This document shows positions 30,271 to 40,462 of a stretch of DNA of 64,000 nucleotides, piece after piece. The notes under the pieces are model-generated. The model did not search any database. It worked only from the letters and a program-made list of their open reading frames with translations, and was not told the origin of the DNA. The stretch comes from Isoetes taiwanensis (lineage: Eukaryota > Streptophyta > Lycopodiopsida > Isoetales > Isoetaceae), in the NCBI GenBank assembly GCA_021234155.1, contig JAJEKV010000026.1:16300283-16364282 (forward strand), written 5' to 3'. The stretch's first letter is position 1; each line of letters starts with the position of its first letter. The translations under genes were made by a program, and so were the position numbers.

Positions 30271-30717
30271 TTAGGAAATTGAATCCTTCTTCCTATTTAA
30301 CCAAAAGTTACGGGCACCTTACCTCCAAACTGCCACACTCCCTACTGAAGTACTTGTCTATATGAGAGTCTCCTAAATTTTGTATTTTAAATCTTAGGGT
30401 TCCTACACTTAAAAGATGGATATGAAGGTTGTTATACATCTATTATGCACAATTCAAGAGTGTCAAAACCTTTGAACATCCATAAATTAAACATAAGAAA
30501 CTTGACACAAGAATGTAAGAAAGCTAGAGGCAACCTAGCAAAATTGAGATAATTTTCATGAATATTCTAAAGCCTGGATATGTTACAGAACAAACCGCTG
30601 AACGCTCAATGATGCATATTAACACTCCAGCAGAATAAGCTTCTAGCTCCATGCATCATGCTGAATTCAGCCTGGAAAACATTTCCATGCAGAGGTAAAA
30701 ACATTTACTGTTTCAGC

Positions 30718-32055
30718 TTAACCAGGTCCTCCAAGAATCTTCTTTAGACCTGCTCTCTGCTCTGGAGTCAAACGTAAGGGGAACTTTATGTCAAACCTGA
30801 TCTTTAAATTGCCCCTCTTTCCAGGCTCTTTTGCGATCGGCATTCCTTCTCGTTGAACAACCTTTTCATAAGCTGGGTTGATAACATCAGTGATTGGTAT
30901 ATTAAGAACCCGTCCATCTAGTGTGGTGATGGTAGCTACATAGCCTGTGAGAGCTTCTGAAAGGCTGACCTTTTTAGTAACCACCAGGTCATTTCCATCT
31001 CTTTTGAAAACCTCATGTGGTCTTTCATCAATGACAAAAACTAGATCAGCAGGAACAACATTCGGTTGTTCATTGCCCTTTTCAGGAAATGTTATTTTAG
31101 TTCCCTTTTTCCATCCAGGCTTCACATCAATTGTCAAGATCTCTTCAACCGGAGTTGTCTTGCTGCATCATGACTCAAAATATTTAACAAAAAAGTCCAA
31201 AACACAGCAAGCAATAAAGATGATTAAGAATCCATGCACGAAAGACTTACCCAGTGGCATCAGCAATGTTTCTTGAGATCTTCATCTTCCTAGTAGAACC
31301 ATTATATAGTTCTTCCAATGTGCATTGTAATTTATTTTCTACAGCTGCAGCCTTTCTTACAGATGTTCCACCATCACCAAATGAACGAAAGACATTCTCA
31401 GTTCCTCCAAAGCCTCCAAACATTCCTTCAAATGGACTTTTCCGACTCCGGCCTCCCATTCCTCCCATGGATCCCATAAATGGATTGGTCCCTCCAAAGA
31501 ACTCTGCAAATATGTCTTCTGCATTCCTGGGATTGAATCTAAATGAACTGCTTGTTCCATTTCCAAAGGGAGATGCTCCAGGTGGTGGGACTTGTCCTTT
31601 CAATCCTTCTTCACCATATTGATCATAAATTGCACGTTTTTGTGGATCGCTCAGCACCTAAAAATATATTTCCAATTTAAAAAACAAGAAATATAGCATG
31701 ATTATTTAAAAATTTGCCCCTAATAAAGGTTTTGCACCCAATTCCTGGAAATTTAGATTACTTGCAGAAATTTATCCAAGTGTTCAAAAACACCATGAAT
31801 TAGACAGGCCACTACGTGTCTGACCAACAACCCTAAAACTTCCAAAGACTACTAAGAATTATTCAATGCATGCAGGAAAATTCAACCCACCTCATAAGCC
31901 TCTGAGATCTGCTTAAATTTGGCCTCCGCATCCTTTTTATTGTTAGGATTCTTATCAGGATGCCATTTCATGGCAAGCTTTCGATATGCTTTCTTCAAAT
32001 CATCGTCTGATGCATTTTTATCAACTTTTAAGACGCTGTAATAATCCAACCCCAT
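30718..32055 (-). CDS. DnaJ/HSP40 co-chaperone, type II (DNAJB1-like), three exons
   Basis: Exons are 32055-31891, 31657-31251 and 31162-30718 (338 codons plus stop). Both introns have GT-AG ends: donor gag|gtgggt with acceptor tag|gtgctg, then donor ctgg|gtaagt with acceptor gcag|caag. The product starts [20 protein letters not shown] and has the J-domain HPD motif ([14 protein letters not shown], residues about 32-35) that stimulates Hsp70 ATPase. A Gly/Phe-rich linker follows ([17 protein letters not shown]). Two C-terminal beta-sandwich substrate-binding domains come next ([67 protein letters not shown]), then the dimerisation end. There is no Cys-rich zinc domain, which makes it type II. 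Length and order match cytosolic/nuclear family members. The frame is intact throughout, and it is the only clear host gene here. Gene symbol not assigned. Confidence 0.95.
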
Positions 32056-34079
32056 GATTTAGGGCAGACTCCTGGCCGCAACCTGATTTGGTTGGGTCAG
32101 TTCTTCCTTCTCCAAAACGCCCAAAAGGAAGAGCAACTAAACGCAGGAGGGTTTCGCACGCTCTATCGAAGGCCAGGATGTCGTAAATAAAAGATGGAAT
32201 AGTTGTGCGGTCAAGATATTGTTCGCCGGCCCATCGATGGCTTCAACGTGGATGGCTTTTAACATCTAGTAAATGTGTGCCCGGAGTTGCAGCGCATAAG
32301 ATCATGCAAACCATTTAAGGGGGCTGGACCTGAATGCTCTTGTTTTTTTTGTTCCCATGAATTTAATAGACATGAAGGAAACTTTTTTTTCAAATCTGAG
32401 TAGATTGATGCACGGAGCAAACATCTGAGCCAAAAGATCATCAGGTCTAAGATCTGAGCGGTAAGAAATAGGGATATCACGTCCAGGTTTGAAACCTGAA
32501 TCCATTGAAATGAAGATCGATGCCTGTTAATCCTGCTCTAGTGGAATGATGCCCAGAGGAAAGCCCTCCTAAGACTAAGTCCTTAAAGTATTGAACCTTG
32601 AAAAACTCGTATTCACATTTTGCAATAGGATGTTCAAGTCAAAGATTGCATATAGTTGTAAAAAAGGGAATCGAAGAAAAAAGTAAGATAAGATACGTCT
32701 TTACGTCCACGGGACTCAATGGGGCCATGGGACGACTACATGTAGAGGGTGAGAGCCCTAATGAAACTTGGAGACTAAGGGTCTATTTGCATCCATGGTT
32801 TAGTTAATTTATTTTTATCATTAAGCTAAGTTAACACTAACTGGATGATTGCCTTCGCATCAAAGCTAGTTAGGCTAACTTAATGTAATACCATTTCACA
32901 CTCATTTAGTTAAAAAATAACTTAACTAGTTAACTAAATGCTTTCAAACATGTCTTAGGGGCCCTTTCCTTCATGGTGAAAACGCCCTTTTGCAACTTTA
33001 AGACAACTGGGCAAAACCCTATTAGGTAGGGCAGGTTGTGTGATGCGCATTTTGGATGTCTGGATTCAAAAAACGAAGACTTGACATTCTTCGCACAACT
33101 TTAGAGCAACTAAGCAAAACCCCAGTAGGCAAAACCCTTGTAGGCAAAACCCTACTGGGAAAATCCTATTGGCTGGCCTTCCTCGTGATTCTCTCATATG
33201 CGACCTACGAGACTCTAGATGAGCCTAGGCGCTACAAAGCCATAAGCAACCTCCATCCTATAGCATTGCATGAGAGTAGATAACGTTATATGTCTATATA
33301 TCAACGTGCCACGTGTATATGTTTGAACTTTTCCAACTCATTATTTATAAATATTGTAAATATAATATTATGAAGCAGTTCTTGTTGTATAGTATAAAAA
33401 TATAATAGTGATTCAAAGAAAAAGTTACTAATTATTGAAGGAGTTCCACTTTACTGTATGCGACCCATCTGTTGGAATGTATCCCACTTTAATGTAATGT
33501 GCTTTTCTAAAATCAGATGGGACTTCTGGGAACTCCAGTCTGCTACCTCTATCCATGTCCAGTCACTCATGGGAATCGTCAGAACTGATCCCAGCCAATT
33601 GAAGTTAGGTTTGCTCCATGAGAAAGTATCTTTAGAAGTGGTTCCAGATCCCCAAAACTTAAAACCCACATACGTATCTTTGGCGGAAAACTTAGCTCGA
33701 TGGGTCACTTGCTTCCAAGGCACTGCTTAAAGAATTGAACCCTCAAAAATCCAATCAAACATATCTAACATATCTTTCACGTTCCTCAATAAGAAGCAAA
33801 TGAAACAGAGTACCACCTAGGGCCAGCAAATCATGAATGGTGCATGTGGAAGAATCATTTCTAAAATGAAAAGATGGAGAGAGAACCAACCATTGGATTG
33901 GGCAAAGGGGTAGAAGAAGGGGCTAGAAAGTGCCGGTAGCGCATTGCAGGTTAGATGGCGCCCTAACAATCCTTCATAAGAATCCATGATAAACAACGCC
34001 CTTGCTCATAACATGTAATAAATGGCACCTTCAAATTATGCCTATATTCCTTGTGTTTTAAGACACGAAAAAGTGTCGC
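32056..34079. other. Intergenic; DnaJ upstream region and unassigned sequence
   Basis: The ~200 bp upstream of the DnaJ ATG presumably holds its leader and promoter (on the minus strand a pyrimidine-rich stretch with aaaccctcctgcg), but no convincing TATA box was found. Around 33105-33165 the motif aggcaaaaccct with variants (GKTL-like frame) is repeated about four times. No gene was found in the rest. Confidence 0.5.
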
Positions 34080-34572
34080 CATGGCAATCTTTGATCAGCT
34101 CTATTCTACTCTATGGGGCACTGTTATGCTCTATTTAATTTGCTCTATTGTACTCTACTGTGTAGTTATGGGGGCGAGATTTTGACACTTCTTCTTGTCT
34201 TGATCTTAGCTTTTCATGCCGCTCTCTTCTCCTTCCCTCACAAACCCTACAAAGCTTTGCTCCTTTTTTATATCTACTACTTCGACTCTCCATGATCGAT
34301 TTTTCCAATGAAAAAAGGATTCTTTTTCTCAAATAAATATTGTATTCTCTAGCTACCTAGAGTTTTTTAAAACTGCTTTGTGATCTTCTAACAACCCAAG
34401 AATCTTTGCTAAGAACTATAAGAGAACTGTAAGAAGATATGATCTTAATCTATAATCTGGAGAATTGTAATGAAGCTCCGAATCTATTTAAGATGCGAAG
34501 AACATTCAAACATTTGAAATGCCCCAATCTATAAGAATATTTCAAGAAACCAAAGCATCAATCATTTTTTTT
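34080..34572. repeat. Dispersed repeat R1, copy 1 (~490 bp)
   Basis: Matches 61243-61735 almost base for base, from gccatggcaa.ctttgatcag through gctttgtgatctt to aaaccaaagcatcaatcatt. No proteins are encoded. Each copy is followed by a T-tract and then a different sequence: a SINE-like piece here and a LINE 3' end at 61729. Confidence 0.85.
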
Positions 34573-34745
34573 TTTTTTTGGGTTGCCTCTAGAGGGGGCA
34601 AACCCTTGTTTATGTGGGTTTTTGGCATATCCTAGGTATATGCTAGAATATCCCTAGGATAGCTGGCGACTGCTACAAACCTATTCTTCCCTGTAAATTC
34701 TCGGTCACCTGCGTTGTGGGTCAGGGATGCTTGAACCGGCTAACT
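34566..34745 (-). repeat. SINE-like or LINE-3'-end repeat R2, copy 1 (~170 bp)
   Basis: T-tract, then gggttgcc.ct.ggggcaaac, ccttgtttatgtgggttttt, ggcatatcctaggtatatgc, and ending near gggatgcttgaacc. The same series is at 50406-50575. With the T-tract as a poly(A) tail, the element runs on the minus strand. Its far end reads ggttcaagcatccc, loosely like a Pol III B box, but no A box was found. It may be a SINE or a severely 5'-truncated LINE. Confidence 0.65.
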
Positions 34746-36553
34746 GGGAAGACAGACGAAGCTCCAATCTTGCATTCCTTATTTCTGGCGGAGATTTAGG
34801 GTTTTCGGCATACTACAGAGCTGCTGGCAGCAAGAACAGTCTAGAAATAAGGCTATGATGTCGATCTTTCATGGCAGAGCATGTCAGTTACTGATAAGAG
34901 CATAGTTGGTGATCTCCAATGATGGGCTTTGATGTTGTATCTGCTCAAATATGGCCAGAGGATACATAACAGAGGAAATCGACCTGTATGGTCTTAATAT
35001 TTGAGCTGAAAATATTTTTACATTATGCTCTGTTGATTGTGATGCAGTTTTGTCCTTTGTAATTGATTGAATAGTTTGAAATTTAACTATTGAAATATAG
35101 CTTGAAAGCCTTAAAAAATCTTCAAAGCATAAGAAATAGATCTAACAATATTGCATGTTTAGATTTACACTGGATATTTAGGGCTGTGAAAATCATGTTG
35201 CTGCTTTTACACAGATATGGCATAGTCCATATACCATGTGCTGTTAAATTGGCTTTAAAGGTTTAAATTTAAGGGGAAATTTGCTGAACTGATGAACTTA
35301 GGATATTAACTACATGACCATGCTAATAATGTTGATGGCCTTAAAAACTTATCGTGAGAAGTTGTAAAATGGTTTTAAATGGAAGAATCCTTTGCTTTTC
35401 ACCTTTTTGCTTATGATTCTATAGAAGTCTAGATGGCAAGTGCATATCTCCTAAGAGAATCTTATATGCAGGTTTCATTTATTCACTTGGAACTAGCTAG
35501 ATTCAAATAATTCCAAGGTTTTTCTACACCCTCCTTTACATTTGATATTTTTAGCTGATGGATTCCAAAAGATTAATATCTTAATCTCTCTGTTTAGTGT
35601 GCAGGAAATTGTCTCTGTTCGTAAGGACTTCCAAGTGTAGTCAAGCGGAGCATCTGCTCAAATGTCAAAGAGCTAAAATGGCTATGGCGCTGTTGTTGGT
35701 TGTTACAAAACTTTAATATGAGCAAGTGTATAAAGCCACCAGTAATGAATGCACACACGAAATTTCATCTTGCTTTGAGCATGCTGCTGGTACAATGCAA
35801 CACCTGCTGTAAATGCTGCTGGTACAATGCAACACCTGCTGCAAATTTGTAGGATGCATTTTCAGCTTGGATTGATGGCATTTTTGCCATGTGCAGCTTT
35901 GATTTGGAATTAGGTTCTCAGATATGTGGCTTAAATCACCTCGTTTTGCTTGATTTCAAAGCCTGAAAGGCTGATCTTGGAAGATTGGAATAATTTTTGC
36001 AGTTTACACAGACATGGTGCATTTAAATAATCTGGGCAGAATGAGGCCTCAAATTTTGACAAAGAGTGTCCAATTGCAGCAAGAAGAAATAAATGACGGT
36101 TATGCTTTTGATTGGGCAAAGACTGTTCAAAAGGACAAATCCGACATTCTCTTCTGACGACGAGAGCAAAAAAAATGCATCTACATCTTTCAAATGGACT
36201 GTAAAATCATGGTAAAGATTGTTTGGAAAAGGATTCTTCGGTCGTGCATCTGCTTCCCCTTTTTGACACTGGTATGATGCTTAGGGCGCTTGGCTTGACC
36301 AAAATAGAGAGCAATGCATAGCGGGCAATGTATTCTGTGTGTTAATGCATTGTCGTTGGCCCCCTCGTCATAGTTTATTGAGATTAAATGAAATGGCCTC
36401 AAGAAAATGGTTCGAATGTAAGCAATATAGCTCACCATCGGGGAATGGAGCTTGCCATGGCTTAGTAGCATTCTGTGCATATATTAATTCTTGAGGTCCA
36501 GTATACCTCTAGAATATGCATTTTTCTGCTGGCTTTTTTTTGGTTAGATGGTG
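34746..36553. other. Intergenic, nothing recognised
   Basis: AT-rich sequence with a 32-bp direct duplication around 35781-35843 (gctgctggtacaatgcaaca, twice). No gene or RNA was found. Its last bases are the left flank of the Gypsy insertion. Confidence 0.5.
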
Positions 36554-36558
36554 GATAC
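36554..36558. repeat. Target site duplication, left (gatac)
   Basis: Five bases gatac directly before the 5' LTR are repeated directly after the 3' LTR, the usual mark of an integrase-mediated insertion. Confidence 0.93.
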
Positions 36559-38151
36559 TGTGACGTTCCAAGTATTTATACGATATACGTATAAATACTC
36601 TGACACGTCACCCAGTAAAGGTACGCCACCTTGGGGTATTGTAACCTAGGGGGTTGACCTAAAAGGGATTAAATTAGCGCTAATTTAATCATTAAGGATA
36701 ATAACCTATAATTAAGGAATTAATATCTAAGTGGATTAATTAAGCTAATTAATGGTTTGGGAAGGCGCCACCTGGCCAAACTCGATTGGCCAGCATGGGG
36801 AATGCTAATTGGGGCCATCAAGGTGGATCACTACCCCCATCTCACCCAAAATCGACCCAGAAGAAGGAGCAGCTGAGCGCCCAAGTACCTAGAACTGTTG
36901 CTGATCACCCCGTGGTTGCTGAACACCCAGATTCTGAGAGATGGAGGCACCTCATGACAACGGATCAAGTCGAAACTCGGGTCAGTAGATAATCTAGTTT
37001 ACATCTTTAAGGATAGGGCTTCAGTTAAGTCCTTTGAGTCTTCTCTGGTTGTTCTTACTTAGGATTAACCCTTCTTTGGTATTTAAGATTACATTTCAAT
37101 TATGGATTACGTATGATGGATGGATGGATGTGTATATGAAAGTAGCTCTGTTAAACTGCCATAAAGCATGGATTAGAGGGGGGTAGAGACCTCTGTGCCA
37201 TATGCTTTAGTATGCTCCTAGTAGCTCCTTTAATTCCCAATTAATGCGGCCTGTGCACAAGAGACCACCTAGTCGTGGATGCTATGGAATTGCTTAGCAC
37301 CAGATAAGGGACGCAGTGGTGAAGTGGGGGTGGGGTCTTGCACGAACATAAAAGGCTCCTGAGACTTCTACAGTGGGCTAGGCCTGATAGCCGATCACGT
37401 AGAGGGCCGGGTATGGGTCTGACACTCCCTGGGCGCAGAGGTGTGACCCGTATGGGGCACCCTGTGCTTTGAGTAGTGAGTAAGTCGGGTACGGATACGG
37501 GGGTCGCTGATGCGGCACATATTCTCTAGCTCACCCATGGAACCACCGTGATCCTGGAAGGGGACGCTTCCCGGACTGCCTCATCGGACGGGCTTCATGA
37601 ACCCCGAGTAGGCTCGGCGGGTAATACCTTGAGTCTCAAGGCTCCCAAGGCTATAGTGACGCCATAGCATGATTGGACCCATCCGCAAAGTGTGCACGTG
37701 AGGGCGGATGGAGTGGACAACCCTAGCCGATGTTCTATGCCGCCCAACGCCATGCCAAGATTCGGGTCGCGATCTCTTGAGACCTAGCCGCTGGTCGATC
37801 CTCACCGAGTCCGAGCCGGGTAGAACCATGGGTTTGGGGCGTTTTCCTAGTATTAAATGCATATTCTTTGTTGTTGTCACTTGATGGATGTGCCACCCTT
37901 CGTGGTGGTATTTTATGATATGATTATCTTTGTGTGCTAACCTTGTATTCACGCTTCAGCGATATAGGAGCCCCATTGAAGGCGGGGCGAATGACCCCCT
38001 CTCAGGTCCTTCACTGAGCATCTCTCTATGGATGGCCCGAAGTTATACCGGGAGGGCCACTCGCCGTGGGCGAGTTGGTCGCCATGGGAGGGGAAAGTCC
38101 CCGCATGTATACGTCCCGAAAGTGTCGATATGTTCGTGGAGCGTCCACGCA
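36559..38151 (+). repeat. 5' LTR of the Gypsy element
   Basis: Begins tgtgacgttccaag and ends gagcgtccacgca, directly before the primer-binding site. Near the start is a palindrome: arms agtatttatacg and cgtataaatact around atata (36572-36600), flanked by gtgacg and cgtcac as an outer inverted pair. Compared with the 3' LTR, the last ~550 bp (37600-38151) hold many small differences clustered at CAG/CTG sites, while the first 1 kb is nearly identical. A 68-codon frame at 36786 occurs in both LTRs simply because they are copies. Confidence 0.95.
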
Positions 38152-38164
38152 GGTATCGAGCCGT
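38152..38164 (+). other. Primer-binding site (tRNA-iMet-like)
   Basis: ggtatcgagccg directly follows the LTR end. It resembles the standard plant site tggtatcagagc, with one base missing (the sequence reads tcgagc where tcagagc is expected). Confidence 0.75.
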
Positions 38165-38837
38165 GATTTCTTTTCGAGGAAATCATAGCACTGACCAAAC
38201 CCTAACTCGTTAGTTTGGTAGTTAGGAGGGAGTTTAAGCTAGTGTGATTGTTTAGCTCTTTGATGTTTGGTTTTGTGCTAGGTTAATGTAATAGATTGTA
38301 AGTTCTTAAGAGATTAGGGCGACTGGAGGACCCAAGTTTGGAAGAGCTGTAACTTTTTGTAGGTAGCTCGGATGAAGGCGAAAATGGCTCCAATGGATCG
38401 GGCACCTCCCAAATACCCTAGGGGGCACGTTTCCCGAGGGCGGAACGTCAACAGCAGGCCGAAAAGTCAAAAGGGGCGCTGCTGTCGTCCGAGGTGTTTC
38501 TTTCGGGGAGTTAGGAGCGTATAACGCCAAGTCGCGATTACCCCTGGTTCCGCGTTTTTTTTATCTATCTTGATTTTTTTTTTTTTGAAAAAAAATTAAT
38601 AAAAAGTTAAAAGTTAAATTCAAATTTTGTGTACTTTTTTGAAAAGTGTGTTTCTTTGGGCGACCTTTTTCCGCCATAACCGCCGGACCTGAACTCCTTT
38701 TCCGCCATAGCCGACCTCTACCGCCACCTTGCATCTACCCTAAACCCCTAGCGCCCTCGCCTACTCCCTAGCGCCACTTGTTTAAGCTTGAGCGCCCTAT
38801 TTTTTTTCCTTCCTTGTTGTCCATCGCCAGTGCCGTG

Positions 38838-40205
38838 ATGCCGCGCTTGAAGCTGACGGTCGACCTAAAGAAGATGAACGTCTTCCAACTGTTTAGCGTC
38901 CTATTAGACTATCTTTCGAAGGAAAACCCTATGATCGACACTGTCTTAGATCTACTCGTGACTCATTTCACTGCAGGCCGTAGAATCCCCTACCCGATCT
39001 TCCACTTTAACGACCGCTTCCTCATGAAGCTCAATGCTGCAGACCAACCTTATACCCTGGTGGAGCAGCCTGACCAAGCCTGGGCCCTTGTTAAGTTCTA
39101 TCCACAAGCCGGTCCCGAGGAAGATCCCGCCGAACTCACCCGGACGGAGGCCCAAAGGATTCAGCACCTTGCTAGGGTAGAAGACCTCCAACAAATAGCT
39201 AATGCCCTACCAGAAGAGCGGGCCAACAGTTTCTATTACCTTGGTAAAGGCCATGTACTTATGTACAAGGACCATTACAACCTTCCCACCTTCTTTTGGA
39301 ACGAGGAACTTTATAGTTTTGTTTTTGAAAATGTTCCACCTAGCTTCACCCAGGATCGCATGGACCTTGTGCAAGCGGACATGCGGGCTCGGCCGGTCCG
39401 GTACCATACGGAGATTGCCAGGCGCATACAAGCGCGTTTGGACAAAGAGGCCCAGGCTGCTGAGAGAGAGAGGCTTCGTAAAGAAGAGGAGGATGCCCAA
39501 AACCAACAGGGCGGGGACCAGCAGATGGATCAGCAGGAGGACCAGCAAGTTGATCAGCAGGAGGACCATCAAGTTGATCAGCAGGGGGATCAGAACGTTG
39601 ATCAGCAGCAGGATCAAAATGTTGATCAAAATGTTGGCCAAACGGTGAATCAAACTGTTGACCAGCAACAGGATCAACATATAGATCAGGGCGGAGCCCG
39701 GAACAGGAAGAATACGGAGTGGGCTAATAGGAAGAGGAAGAATACAAAACCCGTAAAGGGAGGTGTGGATTATAAGACCCGATTGCAAAAGGATGCCACC
39801 ATTGCCAAGAAGACATCGGCTCAGCGACGCGAGCAGATCGTTCAGCGGGCAAAGCACCCGACAACCGGCGGGAAATCCATCCCAATTTTGAAGCAAACCA
39901 TCAAGCCGCGGAAGCCCCATCGGTACCGAACAGTAGCTCTTCGCGAGATACGTAAGTATCAGAAGACTACTGAGCCATTAATACGTCGGCTCCCTTTTCA
40001 GCGGCTTGTTCGGGAAATTGCCCAGGACTTTAAAACCGACCTGAGGTTTCAAGCCTTTGCAATCCTCGCACTCCAGGAGGCTGCCGAGGCCAACCTCATA
40101 GAGATTTTGAGCGACGCCAACCTTTGCGCTATACATGCAAAGAGGGTTACCATAATGCCCAAGGACCTCCAGCTGGCACGAAGGATCCGGGGGGAGTTTC
40201 GATGA
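38838..40205 (+). CDS. Retrotransposon ORF1: novel N-terminal region + Gln/Asp repeat + histone H3 fold
   Basis: The ATG at 38838 starts 455 codons with no interruption. Residues 1-190 ([19 protein letters not shown]...) match no family I know. About 195-220 is a charged helix ([20 protein letters not shown]). About 223-285 is a Gln/Asp-rich repeat of the type DQQVDQQED. About 286-355 is a Lys/Arg-rich linker containing TTGGK, recalling H3 tail motifs. The last 100 residues are a clear histone H3 core: [80 protein letters not shown]. All three helices and both loops are present. Loop 1 (QDFKTDLRF) has canonical length, unlike CENH3. Pro-Gly after YR is missing, and the end is FR instead of RA. 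No introns. Probably captured from a host H3 mRNA or an intronless H3 gene. Role inferred only: chromatin binding or nucleosome incorporation. Confidence 0.93.
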   Translation: MPRLKLTVDLKKMNVFQLFSVLLDYLSKENPMIDTVLDLLVTHFTAGRRIPYPIFHFNDRFLMKLNAADQPYTLVEQPDQAWALVKFYPQAGPEEDPAELTRTEAQRIQHLARVEDLQQIANALPEERANSFYYLGKGHVLMYKDHYNLPTFFWNEELYSFVFENVPPSFTQDRMDLVQADMRARPVRYHTEIARRIQARLDKEAQAAERERLRKEEEDAQNQQGGDQQMDQQEDQQVDQQEDHQVDQQGDQNVDQQQDQNVDQNVGQTVNQTVDQQQDQHIDQGGARNRKNTEWANRKRKNTKPVKGGVDYKTRLQKDATIAKKTSAQRREQIVQRAKHPTTGGKSIPILKQTIKPRKPHRYRTVALREIRKYQKTTEPLIRRLPFQRLVREIAQDFKTDLRFQAFAILALQEAAEANLIEILSDANLCAIHAKRVTIMPKDLQLARRIRGEFR

Positions 40206-40377
40206 CTAGGTGACTCTCTTTCTTTTGTTGTAAAATTATTGTGAACTTATCTATGTAAAATATTCTCATTTTGAAGTAAATATAAAAATGTTTTTTTCCG
40301 CCACATGGTGTGAATTTAAATAAATTATTAATTAAATAATAATTTTAAATAATACTTTCGGGAAACGTGCCGAAAAG

Positions 40378-40384
40378 TATAAAG
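40378..40384 (+). promoter_or_regulatory. Putative internal TATA box for ORF2
   Basis: tataaag lies 79 bp before the ORF2 ATG. It follows an AT-only stretch and is followed by a pyrimidine-rich leader (catttcccttcttgctttc, ccttctcctctttt). This resembles a normal plant Pol II promoter, so ORF2 may be transcribed separately from the LTR. Confidence 0.4.
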
Positions 40385-40462
40385 CCCCTTTTTGGCCATT
40401 AGGGTTTCATTTCCCTTCTTGCTTTCAGCGTTTTCCTTCTCCTCTTTTGCGCCTTCGTTCTT

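Larger units (their letters stand above)
29429..30717. other. Intergenic; short tandem duplications only
   Basis: Contains a duplicated segment around 29703-29810 (ggccaa.tttgatgacacccc then actccttagttttt, twice) and the 30108-30270 repeat listed separately. No gene was found. This is also the 3' side of the DnaJ gene, but no canonical AATAAA is obvious close to its stop. Confidence 0.55.

Noticed and set aside
34680-34745. tRNA gene at the ggttcaag motif
   Set aside because: No A box, cloverleaf or anticodon arm could be drawn.
36786-36992. A 68-codon frame present in both LTRs (also 48358-48564)
   Set aside because: It is shared because the LTRs are copies; no domain or start context supports a gene.
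39207-39920. A 237-codon minus-strand frame opposite ORF1
   Set aside because: Leu/Ile repeat is the shadow of the Gln/Asp repeat on the plus strand.
39903-40205. The H3 domain might be a centromeric CENH3
   Set aside because: Loop 1 (QDFKTDLRF) is of canonical length and the core is near-identical to ordinary H3; CENH3 has a longer loop 1 and a more diverged core.
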